The notes under the pieces: generated by a model
Database searches by the model: none
Told to the model about the DNA's origin: nothing
The model's input: the letters and a program-made list of their open reading frames with translations, nothing else
Position numbers and translations under genes: made by a program
DNA from: DASVXQ01 sp046727955
GTDB taxonomy: Bacteria > Actinomycetota > CALGFH01
Reading direction: 5' to 3'
NCBI GenBank assembly: GCA_046727955.1
Contig: JBKPDO010000333.1
Location: forward strand, 1-25,298
Length of the DNA stretch: 25,298 bases
In this document: positions 14,511 to 20,571 of the stretch, piece by piece
Numbering within the stretch: the first letter of the stretch is position 1
Layout of the letters: every line of letters starts with the position of its first letter

Positions 14511-14708
14511 ATGGGCGAGCGGGAACGACTGATGAGCGAGCAGGAGCTTGCCGACTACATCGGCGTGCACATCACCACCGTGCGCCGCTGGCGCCGCGAA
14601 GGCAGCGGCCCGCCCGTGCACTGGGCGAGGACCCGGCCCCGCTACCGGCTGTCCGAGGTCGACGCCTGGCTCGACCGGCACCCCGACCAGCGCGGCGAGG
14701 ACACCTAG
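14511..14708 (+). CDS. Xis-like HTH DNA-binding protein
   Basis: The protein is 65 aa, a single MerR/excisionase-type HTH: MSEQELADYIGVHITTVRRWRREGSGPPVHWARTRPRYRLSEVDAWLDRHPDQ. ATG at 14511 is suggested by the leaderless promoter; an ATG at 14532 is the alternative. It ends 2 bases before the right-hand pair of TCGTGGCA sites and about 130 bases from the attR core. It is therefore a good candidate for the recombination directionality factor of integrase 1, with the product of 7825-8016 as a competing candidate. Confidence 0.82.
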   Translation: MGERERLMSEQELADYIGVHITTVRRWRREGSGPPVHWARTRPRYRLSEVDAWLDRHPDQRGEDT

Positions 14709-14709
14709 C

Positions 14710-14729
14710 TCGTGGCAGTCTCGTGGCAA
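14710..14729 (+). promoter_or_regulatory. Candidate arm-type integrase sites, right pair
   Basis: TCGTGGCAG (14710-14718) and TCGTGGCAA (14721-14729), 11 bp apart, match the left pair at 6081-6100 in sequence, spacing and orientation (17 of 19 bases over TCGTGGCAGnnTCGTGGCA). They are 110 bases inside the attR core. Confidence 0.6.
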
Positions 14730-14744
14730 CAGGCGTTGCGCCGA

Positions 14745-14764
14745 GCTACACGCCGCTACACGCC
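14745..14764 (+). repeat. Tandem 10-bp repeat near attR
   Basis: GCTACACGCC is repeated twice head to tail between the arm-type pair and the attR core. One-turn spacing and position fit cooperative binding by an excisionase. Confidence 0.5.
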
Positions 14765-14838
14765 GCTGAACGGTGTTTCGGCTGGTCACCGACCCTGCGA
14801 GCGTATCGCCGCAGGTCACCGGGTCGCCGCGCACGGTA

Positions 14839-14850
14839 CACGAACTACCG
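14839..14850 (+). other. Attachment site attR core
   Basis: Second copy of CACGAACTACCG. In the yajQ frame it reads TAC-ACG-AAC-TAC-CGG-TAG (Y-T-N-Y-R-stop), i.e. the displaced original 3' end of yajQ. Confidence 0.82.
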
Positions 14851-14879
14851 GTAGGGGTGTGGCCCGGTTGGACGGACCG

Positions 14880-14905
14880 GGCAGGCCGATTTGGCCCGGC
14901 CTGTC
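14880..14905 (+). terminator. Hairpin after the displaced yajQ end
   Basis: GGCAGGCC (14880-14887) can pair with GGCCTGTC (14898-14905) with one G-T pair, without a U tract. It may be the original yajQ terminator, now separated from its gene by the element. Confidence 0.3.
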
Positions 14906-14967
14906 GATTCCGGCGGGGGTCGTTCGTCGGTAGGGTGTCACAGGACGCCGAGGCCAAGGAGGCCACG

Positions 14968-15342
14968 ATGGCGAAGTACATGCTCCTGATCTACGGCAAC
15001 GAGGCGGACTTCGCGAACCCGACGCCCGACCAGTGGGACTGGATGATGAAGGCCCACGGGGCGTTCGCGCAGACCGTGGCCGAGCAGGGCGGGACGATCG
15101 TCGCGGGGGACGCCCTGCAGCCCACCAGCACGGCGACGTCGGTTCACAACGGCCCCCCCGGGGACCAGACCGTGACCGACGGGCCGTTCGTGGAGACCAA
15201 GGAGGCCCTGGGCGGCTTCTACATCGTCGAGGCCTCCGACCTCGACCAGGCACTCACTTTCGCCAAGCTCTGTCCCGCCCCGGGCGGCGGGGTCGAGCTC
15301 CGGCCCATCATGGACACCTCGGGAGGCGCTCCGGGGGCGTGA
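14968..15342 (+). CDS. YCII-related (DGPF) domain protein
   Basis: The protein is 124 aa. MAKYMLLIYGNEADF at the start and TDGPFVETKEALGGFYIVEA in the middle are the hallmarks of the DGPF/YCII family, small alpha-beta dimeric proteins. AAGGAGG lies 5 bases before the ATG at 14968. It overlaps the following sigma factor gene by 4 bases (GTGA). Established context: ECF42-type sigma factors are typically encoded beside, and control, DGPF genes. The exact biochemical role of these proteins is unclear. First intact chromosomal gene right of the element. Confidence 0.92.
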   Translation: MAKYMLLIYGNEADFANPTPDQWDWMMKAHGAFAQTVAEQGGTIVAGDALQPTSTATSVHNGPPGDQTVTDGPFVETKEALGGFYIVEASDLDQALTFAKLCPAPGGGVELRPIMDTSGGAPGA

Positions 15343-16598
15343 GCAAGGTTCGCCGGGCGCTTGCCGAGGCGCACCGTCGCGAGTGGGCCTTTGTGCTCGC
15401 CGCGACGGTGCGCCTGGTGGGCAATCTCGACGTCGCCGAGGAGTGTGCCCAGGACGCGTTCGTCGCCGCCCTCGACACCTGGACGGAGCGGGGCGTCCCC
15501 AGCAACCCGGGCGCCTGGCTCACCACCACGGCGCGCCGGCGGGCGCTTGACGTGCTGCGCCGCGACCGCACGCTGCAGCGCAAGCTGCCGCTGCTGGTGG
15601 AGACGGGGGCTGACGCGGCGCACGAGCCAGCCGGCGAGGGCGGCGAAGGCGAGGAGGCGGGCGTGATCCCTGACGACCGGCTACGGTTGATCTTTACCTG
15701 CTGCCACCCGGCGCTGGCGCGCGAAGCCCAGGTCGCGCTGACCCTGCGGCTGCTGTGCGGGCTCACCACCACGGAGATCGCCCGGGCCTTTCTGGTCAGC
15801 GAGACCACCATGGCGGCCCGCATCACGCGGGCCAAGAAGAAGATCGCGCTCGCCCGCATTCCCTACCGCGTTCCCCCGGCGCACGAGCTGCCAGACCGGC
15901 TGGACGCGGTCCTGACCGTCGTGCACCTGCTCTACACGACCGGCCACACGGCTCCGGAGGGCGACGAGCTGGTACGGCCCGATCTGGTCGAGCGCGCCCT
16001 CGACCTGGCGCGAATGCTGCACGCGCTGATGCCCGACGACCGCGAGGTCCGTGGGCTACTGGCGCTGCTGCTGCTCACCGATGCCCGGCGTAGAACCCGA
16101 ATCGCCGCCGACGGCCGCCTGCTGCTGCTCGAGGAGCAGGACCGCTCCCGCTGGGACCATCAGGCTATCGCCGAGGGCTCCGAGCTGGCCGTCGGGGCGC
16201 TGCGCCGGGGTCGGCCGGGGCGCTTCGCTCTGCAGGCGGCGATCGCCGCCGTGCATGCCGAGGCGCCCACCTACGAGGAGACGGACTGGCGCGAGGTGCT
16301 GGGCCTTTACGACACGCTGCTGGTGGTGTGGCCCTCCCCGGTCGTCGCGCTCAACCGCGCGGTCGCGGTTGCCATGGTCCAGGGGCCGGAGGCCGGGCTG
16401 GCCGCCCTGGACGCGGTCGCGGGCGACGCCCACCTGGCTCGGTACCCGTACCTTGCGGCCGCGCGCGCCGACCTGCTCCGGCGCCTCGGCCGGGCACAGG
16501 AGGCGGCGCAGGCGTACCGAGCCGCGCTGGCGCTCGCCACCAATACAGCGGAGCGGAGCTTCCTGGGGCGGCGGCTCGCCGAGGTGAGCGCGGGCTAG
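15339..16598 (+). CDS. ECF RNA polymerase sigma factor, ECF42 group
   Basis: The protein is 419 aa from GTG. The sigma2 region (LVGNLDVAEECAQDAFVAALDTW, PGAWLTTTARRRALDVLRRD) and sigma4 region (LTLRLLCGLTTTEIARAFLVSETTMAARITRAKKKI) are followed by a C-terminal extension of about 230 aa. The extension has the family motifs LYTTGHTAPEGDE, RSRWDHQAIAEG and TPR-like helices to the end. The linker motif LRLIFTCCHPAL is typical of the group. No anti-sigma gene is adjacent; the extension is thought to replace anti-sigma control in this family. It would direct RNA polymerase to its own DGPF operon and other targets. Confidence 0.93.
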   Translation: MSKVRRALAEAHRREWAFVLAATVRLVGNLDVAEECAQDAFVAALDTWTERGVPSNPGAWLTTTARRRALDVLRRDRTLQRKLPLLVETGADAAHEPAGEGGEGEEAGVIPDDRLRLIFTCCHPALAREAQVALTLRLLCGLTTTEIARAFLVSETTMAARITRAKKKIALARIPYRVPPAHELPDRLDAVLTVVHLLYTTGHTAPEGDELVRPDLVERALDLARMLHALMPDDREVRGLLALLLLTDARRRTRIAADGRLLLLEEQDRSRWDHQAIAEGSELAVGALRRGRPGRFALQAAIAAVHAEAPTYEETDWREVLGLYDTLLVVWPSPVVALNRAVAVAMVQGPEAGLAALDAVAGDAHLARYPYLAAARADLLRRLGRAQEAAQAYRAALALATNTAERSFLGRRLAEVSAG

Positions 16599-16619
16599 GA
16601 CGCCGCGGCCGGTGGGCGG

Positions 16620-17480
16620 CTACGGGCGCCGGTAGGGGTCGTAGGCCATCGCCTCGAGGCGGGCGACCCGCTCGGCCGTGGGGGGGTGGGTCGAGAACAG
16701 CTTGGCCAGCCCGACGCCGCCCTTGAACGGGTTGGAGATGAACAGGTGGGCGGTGGACGGGTTGGTGGTCGCGGGCAGCTTGCCACGCGAGTGCGCCTCG
16801 ATCTTCCGCAGGGCGCTGGCCAGCGCGAGCGGGTCGGCAGTCAGCTTTGCGCCCGAGGCGTCGGCACCAAACTCGCGGCTGCGCGAGACCGCCATCTGGA
16901 TCAGCAGGGCCGCGACGGGGCCGAGGATCAGCAACGCCAGCTCGGCAAGGGGGTTGCGGTCGCGGTCGCCGCCGCCGATCGGGATGAACCAGGCCAGGCG
17001 CGCCAGGAACGTGATGATCGCGCCCATCGTCGCCGCCACCGACGAGATCAGGATGTCGCGGTTCACGACGTGGGACAGCTCGTGGGCGAGCACGCCCTCG
17101 AGCTCCCGCCGGTCGAGGATCGGCAGGATCCCCCGAGTCACCGCGACCGCGGCGTGCTTGGGGTTGCGGCCGGTCGCGAAGGCGTTCGGCTGGTCGCTGG
17201 GCGAGACGTACAGCTTGGGCATGGGCATGCCCATCCGGCCCGCCAATCCCCGGACGATCTGGTAAAGCTCCGGGTACTGCGCCTCGGTCACCGGCTTCGC
17301 CCGCGCCGCCATGATCGCGATCCTGTCGGAGAAGAAGTAGGCGACGCCGTTCATCAGGACCGCGAACGCGAGCGCGAACGGAAGGTAGCTCCCGCCCGCG
17401 AACTGTGCACCGATGAGCAGCACCAGCGCGCTCATGCTGGCGAGTAGGAGCGTGGTCTTCATGTAGTTGCGGGTACCCAA
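16620..17480 (-). CDS. htpX: Membrane zinc metalloprotease HtpX
   Basis: The protein is 286 aa, the usual length. Two N-terminal membrane segments (about 10-28 and 33-50), the active site LAHELSHVVNRD (HELSH 133-137), two further hydrophobic segments (about 145-168 and 180-196) and the third zinc ligand E203 in SREFGADASGA are all present, as is STHPPTAERVARL near the end. HtpX is an M48 protease degrading misfolded membrane proteins. TTG at 17480 was chosen because AGGGAG lies 9 bases upstream; ATG at 17462 (MKTTLLL) is possible. It is convergent with the sigma factor gene (21 bases apart). Confidence 0.95.
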   Translation of the reverse strand: MGTRNYMKTTLLLASMSALVLLIGAQFAGGSYLPFALAFAVLMNGVAYFFSDRIAIMAARAKPVTEAQYPELYQIVRGLAGRMGMPMPKLYVSPSDQPNAFATGRNPKHAAVAVTRGILPILDRRELEGVLAHELSHVVNRDILISSVAATMGAIITFLARLAWFIPIGGGDRDRNPLAELALLILGPVAALLIQMAVSRSREFGADASGAKLTADPLALASALRKIEAHSRGKLPATTNPSTAHLFISNPFKGGVGLAKLFSTHPPTAERVARLEAMAYDPYRRP

Positions 17481-17576
17481 CGGGTTTCACTCCCTTATCG
17501 TATTCCGGTCGAGCTACTCCCCTCGATCCGACAATTCAAGAGTACTGAGCTGGATTCAAGAGCGCGTTAAGGCCGG

Positions 17577-18167
17577 TCACCAGCGCCCGCGGTGGATGAC
17601 CTCGTCCACGGGCTTGCGTGGTCTGGTGCGGGCCGACGACACGATCGGGTCCGGTGCCGGGTAGCCGACGGCGATTGCCCCGATAGCCTCGAAATCCCGG
17701 GGCACACCGTATGCGGCGTAGAAAGCCGGGTAGTCGGGCGGGTGCAGGCCGAAGAACAGCGCGCCCAGGCCCTCGTCGACGGCGGCGAGGAGCATCGTCA
17801 TGACCGCGAAGGCCGCGTCGACGGTCCAGTACGGCACCGGCCAGTGCGACTCGTCACGGTCGGTCCAGCCCTTGTCCGGCTCGGCGTAGCGGTCCAGGTA
17901 GGCCTGCTTGCTCGCCAGCGGCACGAAGATCAGCGGCGCCCGGCGCAGCCCCTCGTACGGCCAGTCCTCGACGGAGGAGATGACCCGCCAGAACCCCGCC
18001 GTCTGCTCGGGCCCGTCAAGTGCCAGGAAGGCGACGCCCTGGGTGAACCCGGCGGACGGTGCCCGGCGCCCCGTGTCCAGGATGCGGTCGACGACCTCTG
18101 GAGGGATCGGCCGGTCCTGGAAGGCCCGGACCATCTTGCGCCGCCGGACCACCTGCGGGAACTCCAT
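17577..18167 (-). CDS. Nitroreductase family protein
   Basis: The protein is 196 aa. MEFPQVVRRRKMVRAFQDRPIPPEVVDRILDTGRRAPSAGFTQG is the N-terminal signature of FMN-dependent nitroreductase-fold enzymes (R-R-x-x-R-x-F and A-P-S-A-x-x-x-Q). The long middle insertion (YLDRYAEPDKGWTDRDESHWPVPYWTVDAAFAVMTMLLAAVDEGLGALFFG) contains the flavin-contacting helix and the G-L-G-A-x-F strand. Substrate unknown; homologues reduce quinones or nitro compounds or act in cofactor synthesis. The ATG at 18167 has AGGGAG 9 bases upstream; the in-frame ATG at 18176 abuts that site. A 20/22-bp tandem duplication lies just upstream. Confidence 0.88.
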   Translation of the reverse strand: MEFPQVVRRRKMVRAFQDRPIPPEVVDRILDTGRRAPSAGFTQGVAFLALDGPEQTAGFWRVISSVEDWPYEGLRRAPLIFVPLASKQAYLDRYAEPDKGWTDRDESHWPVPYWTVDAAFAVMTMLLAAVDEGLGALFFGLHPPDYPAFYAAYGVPRDFEAIGAIAVGYPAPDPIVSSARTRPRKPVDEVIHRGRW

Positions 18168-18182
18168 CAGCGCCATCTCCCT

Positions 18183-18224
18183 AGCCTTGGGCGGAGCACG
18201 CCAGCCTTGTGGGCGGAGCACGCC
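18183..18224 (+). repeat. Tandem duplication upstream of the nitroreductase gene
   Basis: AGCCTTGGGCGGAGCACGCC (18183-18202) is followed immediately by the same sequence with two extra bases, GT, after CTT (18203-18224). It covers the probable leader or promoter of the nitroreductase. The rest of 18225-18383 shows no convincing gene. Confidence 0.8.
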
Positions 18225-18383
18225 GGGATCGTAGCGCCACCCACTCCTGGTGCCGGAAAAGACTGATCATCCTTTCGATACCGATTTCGCCGCGAACCCG
18301 ATCGATCGTGCCCACGTCAAGCTCAGCGACGCCTGGAGGGCCGCCCGCCAGCCCGCGTAGCGGCAGGCATGGCCACGCCACGC

Positions 18384-18779
18384 TCAGCTCGCGATCTCGA
18401 GCGGGGCGTGGCGTGCGATGACATCGAAGTCCCGATCGCAATGCAAGACAGAGGCTCCAGCCCGGAGCGCCACCGCCGCGATGAGGCAATCCGTGAGCTT
18501 GCGAATGGTCTCGCCGCCCCGCCGGCAGCGGCGGTAGAGCGCGGCGGCCGCCTCGAAGTCCGCGAGACCTTCCACTGGGATCAGATCGAAGCGGTTTAGC
18601 AAGCGGCGCAGCTCAGCCACTCGTTCCTCACTGCTGGCGCCAGCCAGCACCTCCATTACGACGACATCGGTGATGATGAGGTCGGCTTCGTCGGCGATTA
18701 GCCGATGCATGCTCGCGTTCGTGGCGCTGCCAGTCGCCCGAAGATACTCAACCCAGGCAGAGGTATCGGCTAGGATCAC
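18384..18779 (-). CDS. vapC: PIN-domain ribonuclease toxin VapC
   Basis: The protein is 131 aa. PIN-domain acidic residues are visible: D5 in ILADTSAWVEYL, E43 in VVVMEVLAG, D97 in RKLTDCLIAAVAL and D115/D117 in HCDRDFDVIA. Together they would bind Mg/Mn for RNA cleavage. VapC toxins usually cut tRNA or rRNA. GTG start overlaps the vapB stop by GTGA, so the antitoxin is made first. Length and layout are those of an intact, active member. Confidence 0.94.
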   Translation of the reverse strand: MILADTSAWVEYLRATGSATNASMHRLIADEADLIITDVVVMEVLAGASSEERVAELRRLLNRFDLIPVEGLADFEAAAALYRRCRRGGETIRKLTDCLIAAVALRAGASVLHCDRDFDVIARHAPLEIAS

Positions 18780-18988
18780 GGCTCGGCGATGTCGTCTGGT
18801 CTGCGAAGTGCGTTCAGGTCGCCCTCCCAGCCAGTACCCTCCATGGCCAGCGCTTCCTCGCGGGTCATAGGGTCGCCGACGAGCCGCCGCAATGCGAGGT
18901 CTACGGCGGCTCGCTTGGTGGGCAGGCGATACCGCCGCATCGCGCGCTCCACGAGGCGTTCGTCGATCTCGATATTCGTTCTGCTCAT
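18776..18988 (-). CDS. vapB: Type II antitoxin VapB
   Basis: The protein is 70 aa. MSRTNIEIDERLVERAMRRYRLPTKRAAVDLALRRLVG is the ribbon-helix-helix DNA-binding domain of the VapB family (TNIEID strand, then two helices). The C-terminal stretch EALAMEGTGWEGDLNALR is the usual VapC-binding peptide with a Trp. The ATG lies 6 bases below TAGGCT (18995-19000), consistent with a leaderless transcript. A perfect 16-bp palindrome overlapping that -10 is the probable autoregulatory operator. Confidence 0.94.
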   Translation of the reverse strand: MSRTNIEIDERLVERAMRRYRLPTKRAAVDLALRRLVGDPMTREEALAMEGTGWEGDLNALRRPDDIAEP

Positions 18989-18994
18989 GGTGTG

Positions 18995-19014
18995 AGCCTA
19001 CACCTCGAGGTGTA
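18995..19014 (-). promoter_or_regulatory. VapBC operator and -10
   Basis: TACACCTCGAGGTGTA (18999-19014) is a perfect 16-bp palindrome, overlapping by two bases the minus-strand -10 hexamer TAGGCT (18995-19000). The hexamer is 6 bases before the vapB ATG. VapB or VapBC bound here would block the promoter. Confidence 0.7.
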
Positions 19015-19050
19015 TCGGGGAAAGCGGCGACCGGCCTACCGGGTTACCGG

Positions 19051-20520
19051 TTACCTGCTGGCGACCAGCGTGGACAGGGGCGCGTACTGGACCAGCAAGT
19101 TGGGCAGCACGCCGAGCACGACCACGCCGGCGGTGGCCAGACCGATGGCAAGGCCAAGCGTCGGCGAGGGCGTCACGGGCCCCTCAGGCACGCCTTCTGG
19201 CGGGCTCCCGACCCACATGCTGCGGGCGATGCTCGCGTAGTAGAACAGCGCCACGACCGTCATCACGCCCATGAACACCGCGAGCGCGAACAGGCTCGCG
19301 TGGTTGCCGTTGATCGCCGCCCTGAACACCACGAACTTGGCATACCAGCCCGCCAGCGGCGGCAGGCCCGCCAGCGACAGCAGGAACAGGGTCATGGCGG
19401 TGGCCAGCACCGGCGAGCGCCGGCCGAGGCCGGCGTAGTCGGCGATGAGGTTGCTCGGCTGGCGCTGGCTGACCACCGTCACCACCGCGAACGCGCCGAG
19501 GTTGGTGATGGCGTAGATCAGCAGGTAGATCAGCACCGCCTGGAACGCCTGGTTGCGGGCGTCCGGGCCGGAGGAGCCGACCGCGAACGGCACCAGCATG
19601 TAGCCGGCCTGCGCCACCGAGGAGTAGGCCAGCAGGCGGACCATGTTCGTCTGCGCCAGCGCGATCACGTTGCCGATCAGCATGGTGAAGGCCGCCAGCA
19701 CGGCGAACCCCGGCGCCCAGTAGCGCGAGTAGGCGGGGAAGGCGACGAAGGTGACCTGCAGCAGACCGGCGAACCCGGCCGCCTTGGAGGCGACCGACAG
19801 GTACGCCGCCACCGGGACCGGCGAGCCCTCGTAGGTGTCCGGCGCCCAGAAGTGGAAGGGGGCGGCCGAGACCTTGAAGGCGAAGCCCGTGACCACCAGG
19901 AACACCGCCATCACCGCGGCCGGCTCGTTGCCGAGCGTCTGCAGGCGCGACGCGATCTGCCCGAGGTTGAGGCTGCCGGTGAACCCGTATACCAGGCTCA
20001 TGCCGAACAGCATCACCGCGGTGGACAGCACGCCGATCAGCAGGAACTTGAGCGCGCCCTCGTTCGAGCGGGCGTCGCCCTTGCGGAAGCCGGCGGCGAT
20101 GAAGCCCGTTGCCGAGACGATCTCCAGCGACAGGAACAGCATCAGCAGGTCGCGCGAGGACGGCATCAGCAGCATGCCGACGAAGCTCGACAGCACCAGG
20201 AAGTAGAACTCACCCTGGTAGGCGGTTCCCTGGGCGATGTAGCGGCCGCTCATCAGCAGGACCAGGATGAGCGACCCGAGGAAGAGCCCCTTGAACAGCA
20301 GGGCGTAGTTGTCCACCACGAAGGACCCGCCGAAGGTGCTGCGGGTCCCCTGGCCCACCAGGGTCGCCAGCGCGATCGCGGCCGCGACGGTCCCCGCCAG
20401 CGCCAGGTAGTTGTCGATGACCTTGGCGCGATCATCCAGGAACAGGTCCACCACCAGCACCAAGATAGCCGTGCCGGCGAGCAGCAGCTCCGGAAGGATC
20501 GCGTGGAAGTCGATCGGCAC
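19051..20520 (-). CDS. nuoN: NADH-quinone oxidoreductase subunit N
   Basis: The protein is 489 aa of about 14 membrane helices. It is one of the three Mrp-antiporter-like proton-pumping subunits of complex I in the cytoplasmic membrane. The conserved glutamate of the fifth helix is at E133 (LMLFLSLEIVSATGF). The helix-7/8 lysine region is in GALKFLLIGVLSTAVMLFG, and the discontinuous-helix segment includes PFHFWAPDTYEGSP. GTG start has AGAGGAG 9 bases upstream. It is the last gene of the nuo operon, 51 bases after nuoM; vapBC lies just beyond its stop in the same orientation. Confidence 0.96.
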   Translation of the reverse strand: MPIDFHAILPELLLAGTAILVLVVDLFLDDRAKVIDNYLALAGTVAAAIALATLVGQGTRSTFGGSFVVDNYALLFKGLFLGSLILVLLMSGRYIAQGTAYQGEFYFLVLSSFVGMLLMPSSRDLLMLFLSLEIVSATGFIAAGFRKGDARSNEGALKFLLIGVLSTAVMLFGMSLVYGFTGSLNLGQIASRLQTLGNEPAAVMAVFLVVTGFAFKVSAAPFHFWAPDTYEGSPVPVAAYLSVASKAAGFAGLLQVTFVAFPAYSRYWAPGFAVLAAFTMLIGNVIALAQTNMVRLLAYSSVAQAGYMLVPFAVGSSGPDARNQAFQAVLIYLLIYAITNLGAFAVVTVVSQRQPSNLIADYAGLGRRSPVLATAMTLFLLSLAGLPPLAGWYAKFVVFRAAINGNHASLFALAVFMGVMTVVALFYYASIARSMWVGSPPEGVPEGPVTPSPTLGLAIGLATAGVVVLGVLPNLLVQYAPLSTLVASR

Positions 20521-20571
20521 CTTGCGGCTCCTCTACCTATTTCGACCCTCTACCAGACGCTTGCCCGGTAG

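Larger units (their letters stand above)
6012..14850. mobile_element. Integrative element inserted in the 3' end of yajQ (phage-satellite-like, about 8.8 kb)
   Basis: The limits are set by the 12-bp direct repeat CACGAACTACCG at 6012-6023 and 14839-14850. Both copies read in frame as T-N-Y-R followed by a stop. Integrase 1 lies immediately inside the left end, transcribed toward it. Paired TCGTGGCA sites flank both ends, and an Xis-like HTH lies near the right end. The contents are two tyrosine recombinases, an XRE repressor, small HTH proteins, an iteron-like array, HicAB, a terminase ATPase, an HNH/nuclease fusion and cargo. No capsid, portal, protease, tail, relaxase or FtsK-type translocase gene is present, so it looks like a phage satellite or reduced prophage rather than a conjugative element. 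Confidence 0.85.

Noticed and set aside
18225..18383. Minus-strand frame downstream of vapC (VAELDVGTIDRVRGEIGIERM)
   Set aside because: It has no start with a ribosome binding site and no recognised family; it could be a gene relic but the evidence is too thin.
18892..20571. Very long open frame antisense to nuoN
   Set aside because: Its product is His/Gln/Arg/Glu-rich low complexity, the usual shadow of a high-GC membrane-protein gene; nuoN on the other strand has all family motifs.
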